From NCBI GenBank assembly GCA_017893485.1, contig CM030366.1, positions 102,932,953-102,996,952 of the forward strand: a stretch of DNA of 64,000 nucleotides, given 5' to 3'. The notes under the pieces were generated by a model that saw only the letters and a list, made by a program, of their open reading frames with translations, searched no databases and had not been told where the DNA came from. Origin of the DNA: Hemerocallis citrina. Its lineage: Eukaryota > Streptophyta > Magnoliopsida > Asparagales > Asphodelaceae. Of this stretch, positions 24,498 through 36,400 are shown in pieces; position 1 is the stretch's first letter, and every line of letters begins with the position of its first letter. The translations under genes were made by a program, and so were the position numbers.

Positions 24498-24673
24498 TAA
24501 TCGAAACAATCCCATGCCACCATGACCTTCGCATCCTTGTCTGCACCTTCCAGCTTTTCATCAAATAATGGACCATCTAGATCTTTCTAACGGAGATATG
24601 CTATCATCTGGATCTTCCACATCGCAAAATCACTTCTATCTAATCTATCATCTTTCGACTTGGTATCGGCCAT
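24498..24673 (-). pseudogene. gag: Copia gag N-terminal fragment
   Basis: From ATG at 24673 the minus strand reads MADTKSKDDRLDRSDFAMW, then a K.Q..AYL block and KDLDGPLF, followed by a WDCFD segment. This is the N-terminus typical of Ty1/copia gag (RL....F..WK..M...L). Two in-frame TAG stops are present. Upstream on the same strand lie a primer site and an LTR. LTR E separates it from its continuation at 18076-18234. Confidence 0.65.
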
Positions 24674-24683
24674 CACGAAACCC

Positions 24684-24698
24684 GAAACTCTGATACTA
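24684..24698 (-). other. Copia primer-binding site (altered)
   Basis: On the minus strand TAGTATCAGAGTTTC lies a few bases after the LTR end CACTACA. It differs by one base from the initiator-Met primer match TGGTATCAGAG. Gag starts 11 bases downstream. Confidence 0.55.
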
Positions 24699-24701
24699 CT
24701 T

Positions 24702-25335
24702 TGTAGTGCCCAACAGCGCCCACAAAGATCTTGATGAACCAATCACAAGATTCAAGCACAAACGCAAGATTTCACAAACATAAGAACAAACGATCTGCAG
24801 AGATGACAAATACTTCTTACTCAAGAAATACATGATACAAAAGAGACCTTTCTTCTCTCTCTTCTCTCTCTCTCTCTTTGTGTCTCTCTCTCTCTCTTGC
24901 TCTTACCTTTGACAACACTCGGCACAAGAACTCTCTTGAATTTATTTCAGTTATGTTCTCAAGAAAATATAGAGTTTACATCTATATTTATAGCACCAGG
25001 TAAACCCTAAAAGATAAACAAAAATCAACCCAAAACAGATCTAAAACCGAATGACCCATTTCTGTCCAGCCTCCCGATAAGGTCGACTACCCTCCTTGGC
25101 AATCGATTGAAATGTAGCTTCCCTGAAACAGAGAGGAAAACACAGTCAATTGCGTTTCTGATGTTCGACTGTCAACTCAGCAGACAGGACAGTTGGCTGT
25201 CTTGCATTGTTGTTGTTGTCTCCACTCTTTTGTGCTACTCTGATCACTCGCCGCTTTATGCCTTCTCCTTCTCCAAACTCTAGGTGCCAGTGTATAGGAC
25301 CATAAACCCTAATAATTATTTTAATACTTCGCACT
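24702..25335 (-). mobile_element. Copia 5' LTR (right end approximate)
   Basis: The plus-strand left end is TGTAGTGCCC, the minus-strand terminus CACTACA. CT-rich sequence (24850-24905) and a TATA-like TATAAATATAG (minus strand, about 24985) fit U3/R. I could not locate the outer end, so the right coordinate is approximate. Confidence 0.45.
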
Positions 25336-26088
25336 CAAATAATATCCCCACATCAGCCCAATATCTTCACCATGGCCTATGATACCATTTGTTATCACTA
25401 AAGGCCCATTAACTTTGGCCCACATAGGGGTTGAGGAAGAACAATAAAGTCGCACAGACGACTCAATATCAAGACTAGAATTTGCAATATACCAAGGAAG
25501 GCACTGGTGGAAATCAGCGGAAATCAGATGCCATCACTAGGAACTAATCAAGACTATGCACGAGGAAGGATCTACGACGACCAACTCAATCATTTTCCAG
25601 AAGCGGCGGAGATCTCTAAGTCAACTTATGATCAAACAACCACCAGAAGTACGCCGAGGAGGAATTCTCGCCCAGACAAAGGACGATCATGTCAAATATT
25701 CGGCAAAATCATCAAAGGAACTGCTAAGAGCTAAAGTGGAGATTCGTGACTTTCGAAATTTTCTAAGGAGGGAGTGGTCACCAACCAGCAAAAGTTGCAA
25801 TCAAGGCATGAATCGGCATCACTAGTGGACAAGAACAAGGCAAAATAATGCAGCCATTGTCTACTCCAAAGAAGAAGTAGAAGAATATCTACATCAAATT
25901 CATAATGGATCTGTCCAGAGGACTGAAAAGCAACATTTCTATTGGGTAGAAGACCAGTTTGTCGATAATATCAGTCGAGAAACTGGAGATGGTTCACGAA
26001 AATATCTCATAACCCATTGATATTTGTTTTCTGTTTTTCTCTCCGCTAGCATCGTTCTGAGGACAGAATGATTCTAAGGAGGGAGTAA
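25336..26088 (+). mobile_element. Non-coding internal remnant left of LTR C2
   Basis: A possible antisense primer site (ATGATACCA, 25379-25387) is followed by a possible LTR start TGTTATCACTAAAGG at 25390. Nearer C2 the sequence resembles the 3' leader of Tekay elements: TTCTGAGGACAGAATGATTC, then the polypurine tract CTAAGGAGGGAGTAA at about 26074-26088. A second CTAAGGAGGGAGT lies at 25764. No reverse transcriptase or integrase motif is visible, so the parent element was non-coding or is heavily deleted. Confidence 0.4.
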
Positions 26089-29000
26089 TACAACACCCTG
26101 CAAAATAGTATATAGCTATTTTGCATTTTAATCCGTGCAAAGTTGAGAATTGCACGTGATTATATATTCTTCTAAAAATAATTGATTTTAATTGAGAAAT
26201 TTCAGATATATTAGTTATTCTGCACTCGATTAGATGTACTCGAGATATCTTCTCAATTAAATTAGGATTTTGCCTTGATTGTTTTAACAAGACAATCTTC
26301 GGAAAATAATAAATTTTATAAACATATATTTTTATAAATTCAAAATTATCTTATTTTAAGTATATAGATAAATATTTATATAAATATTGATTGAATTGAT
26401 TGAAGGTACTATTGAAGTAAACATTGCCTAATATTTTTTATGCTTAAGGGTTAGAAGTAGGGTTATTTTTTTGTCCTAGGGTTTTGATGACCTAGGATTA
26501 GGAGCTAACCCTACCCATCATCATGATTAACTTGGATCATTTTTTTGATGAAATCCAATGGTTGGAATTGTTCATGAAGAAAAATTTTCATGAAACCACA
26601 AGTTTTGTCTTGAACATTCTAGCACAATTAGGTGTTGGCACACATCCTCACCATTAACTCCCACTCACACTCACCTATCCAATCCTCACCCTCCATCCCA
26701 TGGCCGGTCAACCCTAACACCCCCCTCCCCATCTCTCTCCCTCCATTCTATAAAAACTTCATTCATTCTCATCTTCTCCATTTTTTTGATTCATGTAGGC
26801 TTGTTAAACAAAAAAAAAATGAATAACTAGAAGTAGTCGAAGAGGGAAAGAGAGTGAGTGATTGGCCAAGAATCACTTACCCTTTGGTTGTAGAAAATCA
26901 AGTGGAGGCAACTTGGAGACGAAAGGCACTCTTGAAGCTAGGATCATCTTTTCTCTATTTGGAAGGGTGAAATTTTCCAACTCTAAATTAGTAATTATTT
27001 TGTGTTAAAATTGGTGTGTATTAGTAGCTAAGAGGTCATGATTACCATGTATAAGTGTTTGATATGCTAGATAAATTGAACTTATATAATAGTGAAATTC
27101 ACACCATGTTTCATGTTAAAGAACACTTATGTAGTATGTTGGCTTAAGATTTTCTACTGAGCAAATGACTTAGAATATGGTCATAAAATTTTGATGGCAT
27201 GTTCTAGGATGAGTTTATAGCAACCTTATTTTTTTTCATATTTTTCTGGGTTTGTTTAGTAGCTGAACAATATTGTTATTTTCGAATCAGAGAGCAGTGA
27301 AGAAAATTGTGTTTTTCCTTATTGTGAAGTGATGTTTGGGAATTCATATTATGATTTTGGTAAGTTATTTTGGACAGACCTTTTTTTACTGGAGGTACTT
27401 GGATGTGTTAAAAACAATTATTCCAAATTTCAAATTTTTCGAAATTTATTTGCTACATTTAAAAAATATGTTTTGGTGACTGGTCCAGAGCCAGAAATTG
27501 ACTCTCTTTTATTTCAAAGGTGGAATTTAATAAATCATAACTAATTTATGGTATATAATGTTGCAATAAAATTTTTATTATAACATCTACTATATTCCTA
27601 GATCATGTATAAAAAAATTTAGAAAATTTGGACAAAATTTGATGAGGTTTCAAAATTAGTTAGTAACCAGCAGTTTTACACACTGCTGAAAATAGAAGAA
27701 ACTTTTCTACTATATTCTAGAAGGTATAACTCTCTGCATATTTTTAATCTTAATGCAATTTTTGGATATGATAGACTTGTATATGTCTAGTTACCGAATC
27801 CCAAATTTTATAAGTGTTTCACTTATGGTTGAATTGATATTGAATTTTGAATAGAACATTATCAGTTAAGTGCAGATTTAGCTAGTCTGTGAACTTGAGC
27901 TTTTCTGAAATTATATGCTGAGAATCTGGAAGAATGATTAACTAGAGACTTGTAGTAGAGAGTCTTAGCTTTCCAAAACATCTTGAATCATGTAATTTCA
28001 GTTTGTGGTTTAAAATATATGATTTTCTTAGGTTCTAGACAAAACCAGTCTTAATAGAAGACCCTGTTTTGTTAAGTGAGTTAACTTTCCTGTGTGTACA
28101 CTGATGAAAATAGGAGGTTTTAGAGTGCTTTAATGGATGAATTTCATGATGTGATCAACTAGGAAATTGCAGTAGACACTCCCAGCTTTCTATAGAATCC
28201 AAGATCACATAATTCCGATAAGTGAGCGAGTTTTTTATGTTATTGACAAAATAAAGCATTTACATTGAAGAAGTGTACAACTGAGAACATATAGGGATTT
28301 TATAGCATCTAGATTGCTGAATCTGAAGGAATGGTTAACTAGAGACTTTTAGCATAGAGTCTTAGCTTCCCAGAATGGGTAAGATCATGCAATTCCAATT
28401 TGTATTTTGAATGTTATGAATTTTCTAAGTTCGGGAGTTGTGTATGAGTCGATATATAATTTGAGAAAACTTGTTGGCATAGTAGTAAACTTGTGGATTT
28501 CTGGAACTGTGTTTGAAATCTTAGAAAATGATCAACTTAAGAATTAAAGTAGATCCTCTTAGCTTTCCAAAGAGTGTTCATTCATGGAATTCCAGTATGG
28601 ATTAGAAGTTATGATTGTTTTTCTTATGATTGGGTAGATTCACATTAGTAGTAGTTGTGTTTTTGCTCTACACCTAAGTCGTGGACTTGTGTGTTAGTAG
28701 CATTTATGTGTTGAAAATACTTGTTTCTATCAGGGCTTGCATTTGTGTCATTGTGTAGGATGGTTAGCTTGATTTGAGTTGTCTGAGGGATCGTCTAGGG
28801 TAAGGTATTACCCTACGACGGACAATCCTTAGGCTAAAAATGAATTCTTCTGCCTCGAGAACTGGACAGTCATCCCTTGTGCACCGACAAACTCTTACCC
28901 AATGGGTAATTGATCTCGGCCCCAGATACTTGATGCGATCCAAGTCAGAGGTGGTGGCGAACGATGGAGATCGGATCGCCAGTGTTTGAGTTAATTGACT

Positions 29001-32000
29001 AGGTCAGATCCATTTCTGACCTAGGTTTTACTGAAACTAATCGGTGTATTAGTACCCTAGGTCTGTCAATAAGTCAGGTGTTGATGTTTATGTATGTTTA
29101 CCTCTATTGCAGGGTGTAAGGCTTCCCTAGGGTCACGGGCCCGGATTTGGTCGAGGACCAACAAGGGTATGGCAGCCGATGAGTATCAACTCGCCAGGTT
29201 ATTAATTTGACAGATTAGTCAGGGATCAATTGTTTAATAAAACTTCATACATGATTTTGGGTGAAAAACGTATTTTTAGTATACTGTTATTAAATTAAGT
29301 TTCTTTACTTTCCGCTTAAAGACCAAGTTGATGTTAGGGGTGATTCTCTATAATTCGACTTGTTCTAAGGGCCAGCACTAGGCGGTGATAACCAGGGTTG
29401 TCTCTTCCTTGCAACAGGATACGGGACCCGTATCTCACTCTAATAATTCCTGATGTGCCGTGGTAAGAACTGGAGAGCTCCTATCGGATAGGGGGATGAG
29501 ACCCTCGAGGCCATCGTGTTCTTATGTTAAGTGGACACAAACGGACCATGGGGCTCCTGTCCCATGGATCTCCGGCACCATAGATATGCGGTTGTGTATC
29601 TGTAAGATCGTCACGACATTTAGTGTGATCCAGACCGGATTGGGGCACTAGTGGCAAACGGGAATACCACTGTGTTTAGCAGTAATAACTATAGATTCAC
29701 CATCCACGTTGTATCTATCAGGAATAGGTTGAGTACAATAGTGAAATGCATTTCATGGCGAGGGTTCGAAACCGTGGAACTGGAGAAGACGGCTTGATTT
29801 GGAGCATATGTAGTATGGGATGCATGTGTGTCTAAAGTCTTGTTGACATTAGACTAAGTGCATTTGTTTTCTGTACATTGTGTAATATGCATTAGACTTC
29901 GGGTCATGGCATACACTGACACTAGGAAATGACGATGCACGTTTCTGTTTTCATTAAAGGCTGATTGCGATTGCTAGTAGAAGATCGTTGTTTTCTTATC
30001 AGCATTGTGTAACTCCGATTTTTTGTTTTGTGTATTTTTGAGTGTATTTTCGTTTTGGTGTATTTTCCTCTCTTTGTATCCCTCTTGTATTTCTTTTGAC
30101 AGTATATTGGTTTTATTTTCAATAAATTCTTTTTGTTATTTTTGTCATCGTTATATTTCGAATTTTTGATCTTGTTGTCTCTTTTGTTCGTCTCCATTTG
30201 ATCGAGCCATTACTTGTAATCCTCTTTATTTTATTTATTCGTGACGTATTTTTATGCCTGTCTCAATATATTTTTTTTTTAAGTTACTTTTGATCACCAT
30301 AATTTTCCTTATTGGACTTTTTATATAAACACAAACCCAAATACCCATTATATTAAAAACCCATTATTTAATCCAAAACCGTTACCATCAGATCATATTT
30401 TTAAAATTAAAAAAAAACCATGACCTTATTAAAATTCCCCAGATCTATTTTTAACCTTACACCCATTTATAAACCATTCATTACCTACCTTCCTAATACA
30501 TACTATTCCCTAAACTTCTACCTGTTTTACACCCTACCGAAATTAAATCCCCCATCTCAACCCGTGTGCTATAGCCGCCTCAATTTTCCCCCAACCCTAA
30601 TTTTCCCCACCTATATATACTATCCTATTCACTGATATTGGATAGAAAAAAAAAATCATTTTTTTCCTCGATTCTCTCGCCCGATTGATCTCTCTCGCTC
30701 TCTTGTTGCTTCGCGCGTGCAAGTGGGTTTGTGCGTGTGTGATTCGTGATTTGCTTTGGATCGTAGATTTTCGTTCGTGGGTTTGTTCATTGCCGGAATC
30801 TGTTCCCGTTATTCTTATTGTTCTTCGTTTTCGTCTTTGATTAAGGCAAGTAACTTGTACTTCAATTCCTTTGTTTGATACAAGTCAAAAATACCACCTA
30901 TAGTGTAGATGGGTTCTAGAGACAACTCGTGTGTGTTATCTTTGATGGGTTTTGTCTCTATTGTGAAAACCTGACCATAGTTGCCTCACGACATTTATGA
31001 CATGAGTACAACTTAGGATTTACCGTTTATTTAAGGTGATTCGAATATATGAGTTAGTTATGAGAAATTGTGCATTTGTTGGATCCATGTGATAGACTTG
31101 TTTTAGATATATTAATTACCCTATTTCATATTGTTTGGACACTTAGTAGACTCGATTTCATGTTTGGTTGTGTTTGGATCAAGTTTCGTTTAAATTATAT
31201 TGATTTTGGTTTTTGAGAAAATTCTGCGTTTTACCAATACTCTGTCTTGATCAGTAATTTAGACCAGTTTAGGGTCAGTATCTTAATTTCGATATAAAAT
31301 ATGAGTTTTAGAGGAATTCGTCTGCTTTCCAACCCCTTTCGACTTTGCTTGATTTCGTTTTCACATGTGTGAGATATGACTGTTTTTCTATAGAGGTGTA
31401 GACTTTTTCCAGATTTTGTTTCTCGGTGATTTGGATGACTAAATTATTTTGATTCTTGTGTTACACATATTATTTTGATCTAGAACTTTGGTCAGTTTTT
31501 CTATACTTATTTTGGGATTACCCATAATTTTGTTGGATTTTATTGATGAGTTTTATACGCTATTTCATGCTTATTTATGAAAGTTATACTTGCTGTATTT
31601 TGCTCGCTGTTCTGTAAAGAATTGTATTTTCACCCTGATTCCTTCTGCTGTATGAAAAATATTCGTGAAATATGAAAGTTAATATATTTTGTCTATTTTC
31701 ATCTCCTTTTGGTGGATTTGGATTTCGTTTCACGGTTTGCGAGATATTTCAATTTTCGTACAGCTGTGTTGGGAATTCCAGATTTGCCAAACTATCGTTT
31801 CTTGATGTTTTCTTATTTTTGATGACTGAACTAATTTTACTGGAATATTATGAAACTTTATATTTTGATACTAGACATATAGGGGAATACCCCAGATTTT
31901 TCCTGGATTTATTTGAAAGGTTTTGATGCTGTTTTTCGGACTGAGAATTCATTTTACTGATTTCTGACTGAACATGTTATCTGGAATCAAATCAGTTTTG

Positions 32001-32937
32001 AGTTATGATTTTGTGAATTATTATGTAACTTATTTATATTCTTTGGATTCAGTTGGGAGTCTATTTTTCAGATTCTTCGACGGATCTAGATTTGGATTTC
32101 TGTAGTAATGTGAATCACTGTTTTAGTACTGTACTATCATGCTTTCCTGAATATGAATATACACTGTTTTGCTCGTTTATGTGATTGTATATCATCTATA
32201 CATGTTTATTTGTTTCCCTAAACCTAATACTGAATATACCATGTTAGGTTGACACTATTTCGTACACATTCATGCCTGTTTGATGACCATAATAAAAGTA
32301 ACCAAGCCAGGGTTTAAGGGAAAGATCTAGTAGTGGGAAATTATACAAATGTGTACTTGGAAGGGGGCCCGTGTAATACCCTGATTTTTCAATTAATGAA
32401 AAATTATTTATTTTGCACGTGTTGTGCACGTGCAATATTTTTTTTGTTTGGATTATTTTATCATGATGTGTATAATTATTTAATATATTTTTCTCAAATT
32501 ATTTGTATAAAAAGCCTTCTTTAAAAGCCTTATTTGATTTAACCAAAAAGCCTTTTCTTAAAAAGCCCAAAAGCATTTTTATTTTAATTATTTTTATAAA
32601 ATTATTTTGGCCCAAAAAGAAAGCCCATGAATTAATTTATTTTAATTAAACTTGTCATGTAGAAGACTTTTTATAACAAAATTATTTTTATACAAATTAA
32701 GAATGTACAAATTTGGCCTAGTTGCATGCACGTGCACTACACGTACACGTGCAATGCACACTCACTTTGGATGGCCGGGTATCATTCTTTTTGGAGGGAG
32801 TTTTTGATTTTGGGTGTGGAGAACATGGTGGTAGTTTCAAGGAAGTGGGTAGTTCTTGTAACTTCTACTTTGATCTAAACCCTTCATCCAACAACCACCA
32901 AGACAATCTTGGCCCTCCATTCCCCTCATTTTTTAGT

Positions 32938-32945
32938 ATAAATAC
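32938..32945 (+). promoter_or_regulatory. TATA box of the outer LTR
   Basis: TATAAATA lies in CCCCTCATTTTTTAG-TATAAATA-CCCCCC. The second copy is at 51822-51829 in the 3' LTR. Its place about 570 bases into the LTR fits a U3/R boundary. Confidence 0.6.
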
Positions 32946-33859
32946 CCCCCTTCTCATGGCTAATTTTTCATATGCAAAGTATAATCTCTAAGTTATAGTA
33001 TTATTATTGTGTGAGTTATAAAAGATAAGAGATTGTGTGGGTGTTGTTACTTGGAGTGGCCGGCATCACCAAGGAAGCTTTCGGTTTGGAGCTTGAGGAA
33101 GCATTCGGCATTGGTTGGAGGCTTGGAGCTTGAGCGCTTTTGGCTAGGAGGTGGTGCTTTCATCTACAAGGATTTGATTGCTTTTGTTTGTGTTTCTCTC
33201 CAATTGAGGTGGGTAAAACATTTTATATTTCTAAAGTAGATCCATGCTAATTTTACACCCTTAAAGATGCATGAAAAATATTATGAAGAGCCCACTTAAA
33301 TTGAGTAGTTAGCATGTGAATTGATTGAAATGTATTGATTAACTTATATGGCTCTAGTGTTAAGATTAAATTGTGTGTAGATTGCCCCATGTTTATTAGT
33401 GTGAAGTTGTGATAGTGATTAAATTAAATTAAGAGTGTTGTTATTATGATTAGAGACATAATGTACACTTGTTAATTGTGATAGATGGACCTTCATGTTG
33501 ATATGAATGTGGACTATGGAAATCATATGTGATGGTTGAATTAAGAACTAATATCAGTAAATTTTCTCCATGAAATTATTTAATAAAAAGACTAGTAGAT
33601 TGATTATATGGCAATGTCGAAAATACAATAATGTATTTTAATAAATAAATTTTTGGGTCTTGTATGTGAAAAATACATTTCATTAGCACCAAAAAATTAT
33701 ATTATTTTACTGGTATGAACTTTTATGACTGAGGATTTAATCTGGAAGTTTTTATAAAATTTTACCAAAGCAATAAGCAACTATGGCTATTTGAATGTCG
33801 AGTTATTTTCAAAACAGTACGAGTATAACATATAAGGAATTTTACTGGGTTTGTGACAA

Positions 33860-34090
33860 CCCGAGCCAGTGGCTCAGGTGGTTTGGACCCCGGTTGGCTT
33901 CTCTGTGTCGCACGGTTCGAATCCCAGGCCGAACACTTCTTTTGTTGAATTACCCTAAAAAAAACAGTAAGCAGCGAACTCAGGGTATAAATATAGCCCA
34001 GTCGCTCTTATGACGTGATCGGCGATCGGCCTAGTGGTCGGAGCTCTGTGCTGTCTTGGTGTGGCGCCTGGTTCGATTCTTGCCTTCGGC
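33860..34090 (+). other. Two tandem tRNA-like (SINE head) segments in the LTR
   Basis: Segment 1: A box TGGCTCAGGTGG (33870-33881) and B box GGTTCGAATCC (33914-33924). Segment 2: A-like CGGCCTAGTGGT (34027-34038) and B-like GGTTCGATTCT (34070-34080). The A-B gaps of 32 and 31 bp are those of tRNA genes. Neither folds into a full tRNA with an obvious anticodon arm, so a dimeric tRNA-derived SINE fixed in the LTR is likelier than a tRNA gene. The pair is duplicated at 52744-52974 in the 3' LTR. Confidence 0.6.
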
Positions 34091-35663
34091 ATATTGGAAA
34101 AAATATTTTTTTTGGGTGTTTTTGAAGTCCAAAAATTATGAAATAAATATGGTAATTCTCATAAAAATACAAGGAATTTTATAAGAGTGATTTGGGTATT
34201 TTTAGAATGAAATACAATATGGTTTGTGAATAAAAGGCATAAATGGAGCTTTGGTTATGAGATATACACTTGTGGATTTATAACTTATAAAGATAGGCTA
34301 TTATAAAGTGATTGGCAAAAGTGCTTGTGGCGTGACATGATTTTATTTATTTTCATTATGAGTATTGTGCAAGATATGAAGTATGAAGGTTGGAATGTGA
34401 TATTATGAAGTTGTATTAATTCATGTATGGTTATGAAATTAAAACCATGATTTATGAAAGAGGAAAAGAAATTGTTGGCTATAAATATGAATTGTTTTCA
34501 TTATGAACTCGTGAATTAAAAGTATTCATTGTGGACTTGTGAATAAAGTGTAATCATGAATTGAAAAAGAATGAGTATAAAAACTCGACATGGAAATTGT
34601 CAGGAGTTAAAGATTGTGAAATGAAATTTGAAATAGAGTAGCTAAGTCTCCCCGGCATTGAGAAAAATGAATTGAATTGAAATTAGACCAAGGTTGGTCA
34701 TGTTGAAACAAATGAATAAGTCCGGTTGATGGAGAGGCTAACTCTAGTGATTATTTTGTTCATGATTTTTAAATAAAACTAAGGACTAGTACATAGTGGA
34801 GATGTGATGAAAGTAGAAGAAAAACATGAGTATGAGGGCCAACGGATAGCGGTGTGAGAGCGATTCACAGGTTGCCTGCTTGATGCGTCAAGACAGTGCG
34901 TGGGCGCTACTCCGGAATTATCGTCCCGGTGGCGACGCTCGTGGGATGTTCGAGTGGCTATGGGTGGTGCCATTGTTCCATGGCGGAGGCTGAATTGTCC
35001 ATAGGTTGCCTGCTTGATGCGTCGTGACAGTGCGTGGGATTCCCCTCCAGGCTGCCTGGACATGGGCTCATAGATCATAGGACATCTAAGACACTACCGT
35101 AGTTACAGTAGTAGTTTAAAACATAACGGGGGATTGAACCCTATCAAGATGAAGAACGAATAAGGGCTTGCCCTCGGACCTATGTAGTATGGGATGCATA
35201 GAATCCGAACAAGTGTGCATTAGTGTCATGTAACATAATAAACTGCATTAAGGACTAAGTGCACAATCACAACACGACATCAATAGGGTAGTCCCTTTAG
35301 TTTGAAATGTGACAAGTTTGTGTTTGCTAAATATGAAATGTTAAGTTATACTATTTTCGGCAAAGCGAGGATGGCCGTGTATAATGTTCGTCGGTTGAAT
35401 AAACTGACGTACCCACAGTCTTATATGCAGGTAAATATCATGTTAAAGATTAAAGAGGATGGATGCTTAAAGATTTTATCATTGTTGTTTATTTCAATTG
35501 TTGTATTTTACTTCCGCTGTGCAAAAGAAAGATGTAATTATGATGTAAACTCTGATGTATGATGAAAAGTTTTTATTTCCCTGTAAAAGTGTACTAAAGA
35601 AAGTGAAAAGATCCTGTAGAACATCTCGAATTCAGTGTATTTGGGATTCGGGGCGTTACAGAG

Positions 35664-35676
35664 TGGTATCAGAGCC
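35664..35676 (+). other. Primer-binding site of the outer element
   Basis: TGGTATCAGAGCC starts three bases after the LTR end. It is the initiator-Met tRNA match typical of plant gypsy and copia elements. Confidence 0.88.
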
Positions 35677-35829
35677 ACGCTTTCTACACTTTCACACTGG
35701 TACAAATTTATAGGGAACGACACCCTAGAAGTGGACATTAGAGTGTGTGTTTGAATCTAGAGATTTAAATGTAAGTGACTTACATTTGTGTTGCTCTAAG
35801 ATTTATGCTTCCTCCTCTCTATTTCTAAG

Positions 35830-36255
35830 ATGGCTGATCACTTCGACCCTGCTGAAGGCGACGACTGGCACATCATTGAGGAAGAGTACCATCCTGGACA
35901 GGCAGATTCCGAGGACGAGTACTACCCTGGACGAGCTGATTCTGATGACGAGGAGTACCCTGAATCCCGAGAGATCACCCCACCTCCGGATTCATCTGAT
36001 GATTCTTCTTCCGACGAAGAGGAAGTACCAGTTCCAAGTGGTCTTGTGACTTCTCTTCAGAGGCAAGTGAAAACTCTGAAGGAGAGAGTTGGATTGTTGG
36101 AGGCTCAGCTGGAGAAGCGGAAGGCCGACTATTCTGTTCTTAGCCATCGGATTTGGGAACTTGAGAAGAAAAAGAACCTAACTGATGTGCTGAAGGATGA
36201 GGTTGATGAACTGCGGGAAGAACTTCGAGCAGCGAAGAGGACCCGTAGGAGTTAG
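35830..36255 (+). CDS. Extra ORF before gag: acidic, coiled-coil protein (141 aa)
   Basis: I do not recognise a family. ATG at 35830, TAG at 36253-36255. Residues 1-66 are strongly acidic, with an imperfect repeat PGQADSEDEYY / PGRADSDDEEY and a serine/aspartate run. Residues 72-135 show heptad-spaced hydrophobics (L72, L76, V80, L83, V87, L90, L94 and onward to L129), predicting a coiled coil. The tail KRTRRS is basic and could be a nuclear signal. It lies between the primer site and gag, where the inner element has only about 230 bp of leader. The frame is fully open although gag and pol of the same element are not. A role as accessory or activator-like protein is only inferred from the layout. 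Confidence 0.6.
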   Translation: MADHFDPAEGDDWHIIEEEYHPGQADSEDEYYPGRADSDDEEYPESREITPPPDSSDDSSSDEEEVPVPSGLVTSLQRQVKTLKERVGLLEAQLEKRKADYSVLSHRIWELEKKKNLTDVLKDEVDELREELRAAKRTRRS

Positions 36256-36400
36256 AGTGATGTAGCTTCTGTTTCTTTCCGTTCTGATGTCAAAAATGTT
36301 TTTAAATTCGAATGTATAAACTTTTGAAATTCAATGAAATGGAAGTTGGTTTAAATTCTTGTTTTATACTTCGAATTTGACGGATCTTTTGCATCAGAAT

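Larger units (their letters stand above)
32372..35660 (+). mobile_element. 5' LTR of the outer element
   Basis: 3289 bp. Four CACGTG G-boxes lie at 32416, 32427, 32729 and 32746. TATAAATA at 32938-32945 is the likely TATA box, with transcription probably starting about 30 bases on. Two tRNA-like segments lie at 33860-34090. A 17-bp direct repeat, GGTTGCCTGCTTGATGC, lies near 34871 and 35004. Differences from the 3' LTR seen by eye: CTTGTCATG/CTTATCATG, TTTATAACA/TTTAAAACA and GTGGCCGGC/GTGGTCGGC. Confidence 0.93.

Noticed and set aside
25507..25825. Overlapping ORFs near 25.6 kb as a gene
   Set aside because: Two overlapping frames without recognisable domains in a decayed element interior; no support for either.
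33860..34090. Functional tRNA genes
   Set aside because: A and B boxes are present, but the acceptor and anticodon stems do not form a convincing cloverleaf, and the copies lie in both LTRs.
34779..35078. 99-residue minus-strand ORF repeated at 53663-53962
   Set aside because: The duplicate exists only because both LTRs are near identical. It lies in the non-coding LTR with no known domain.
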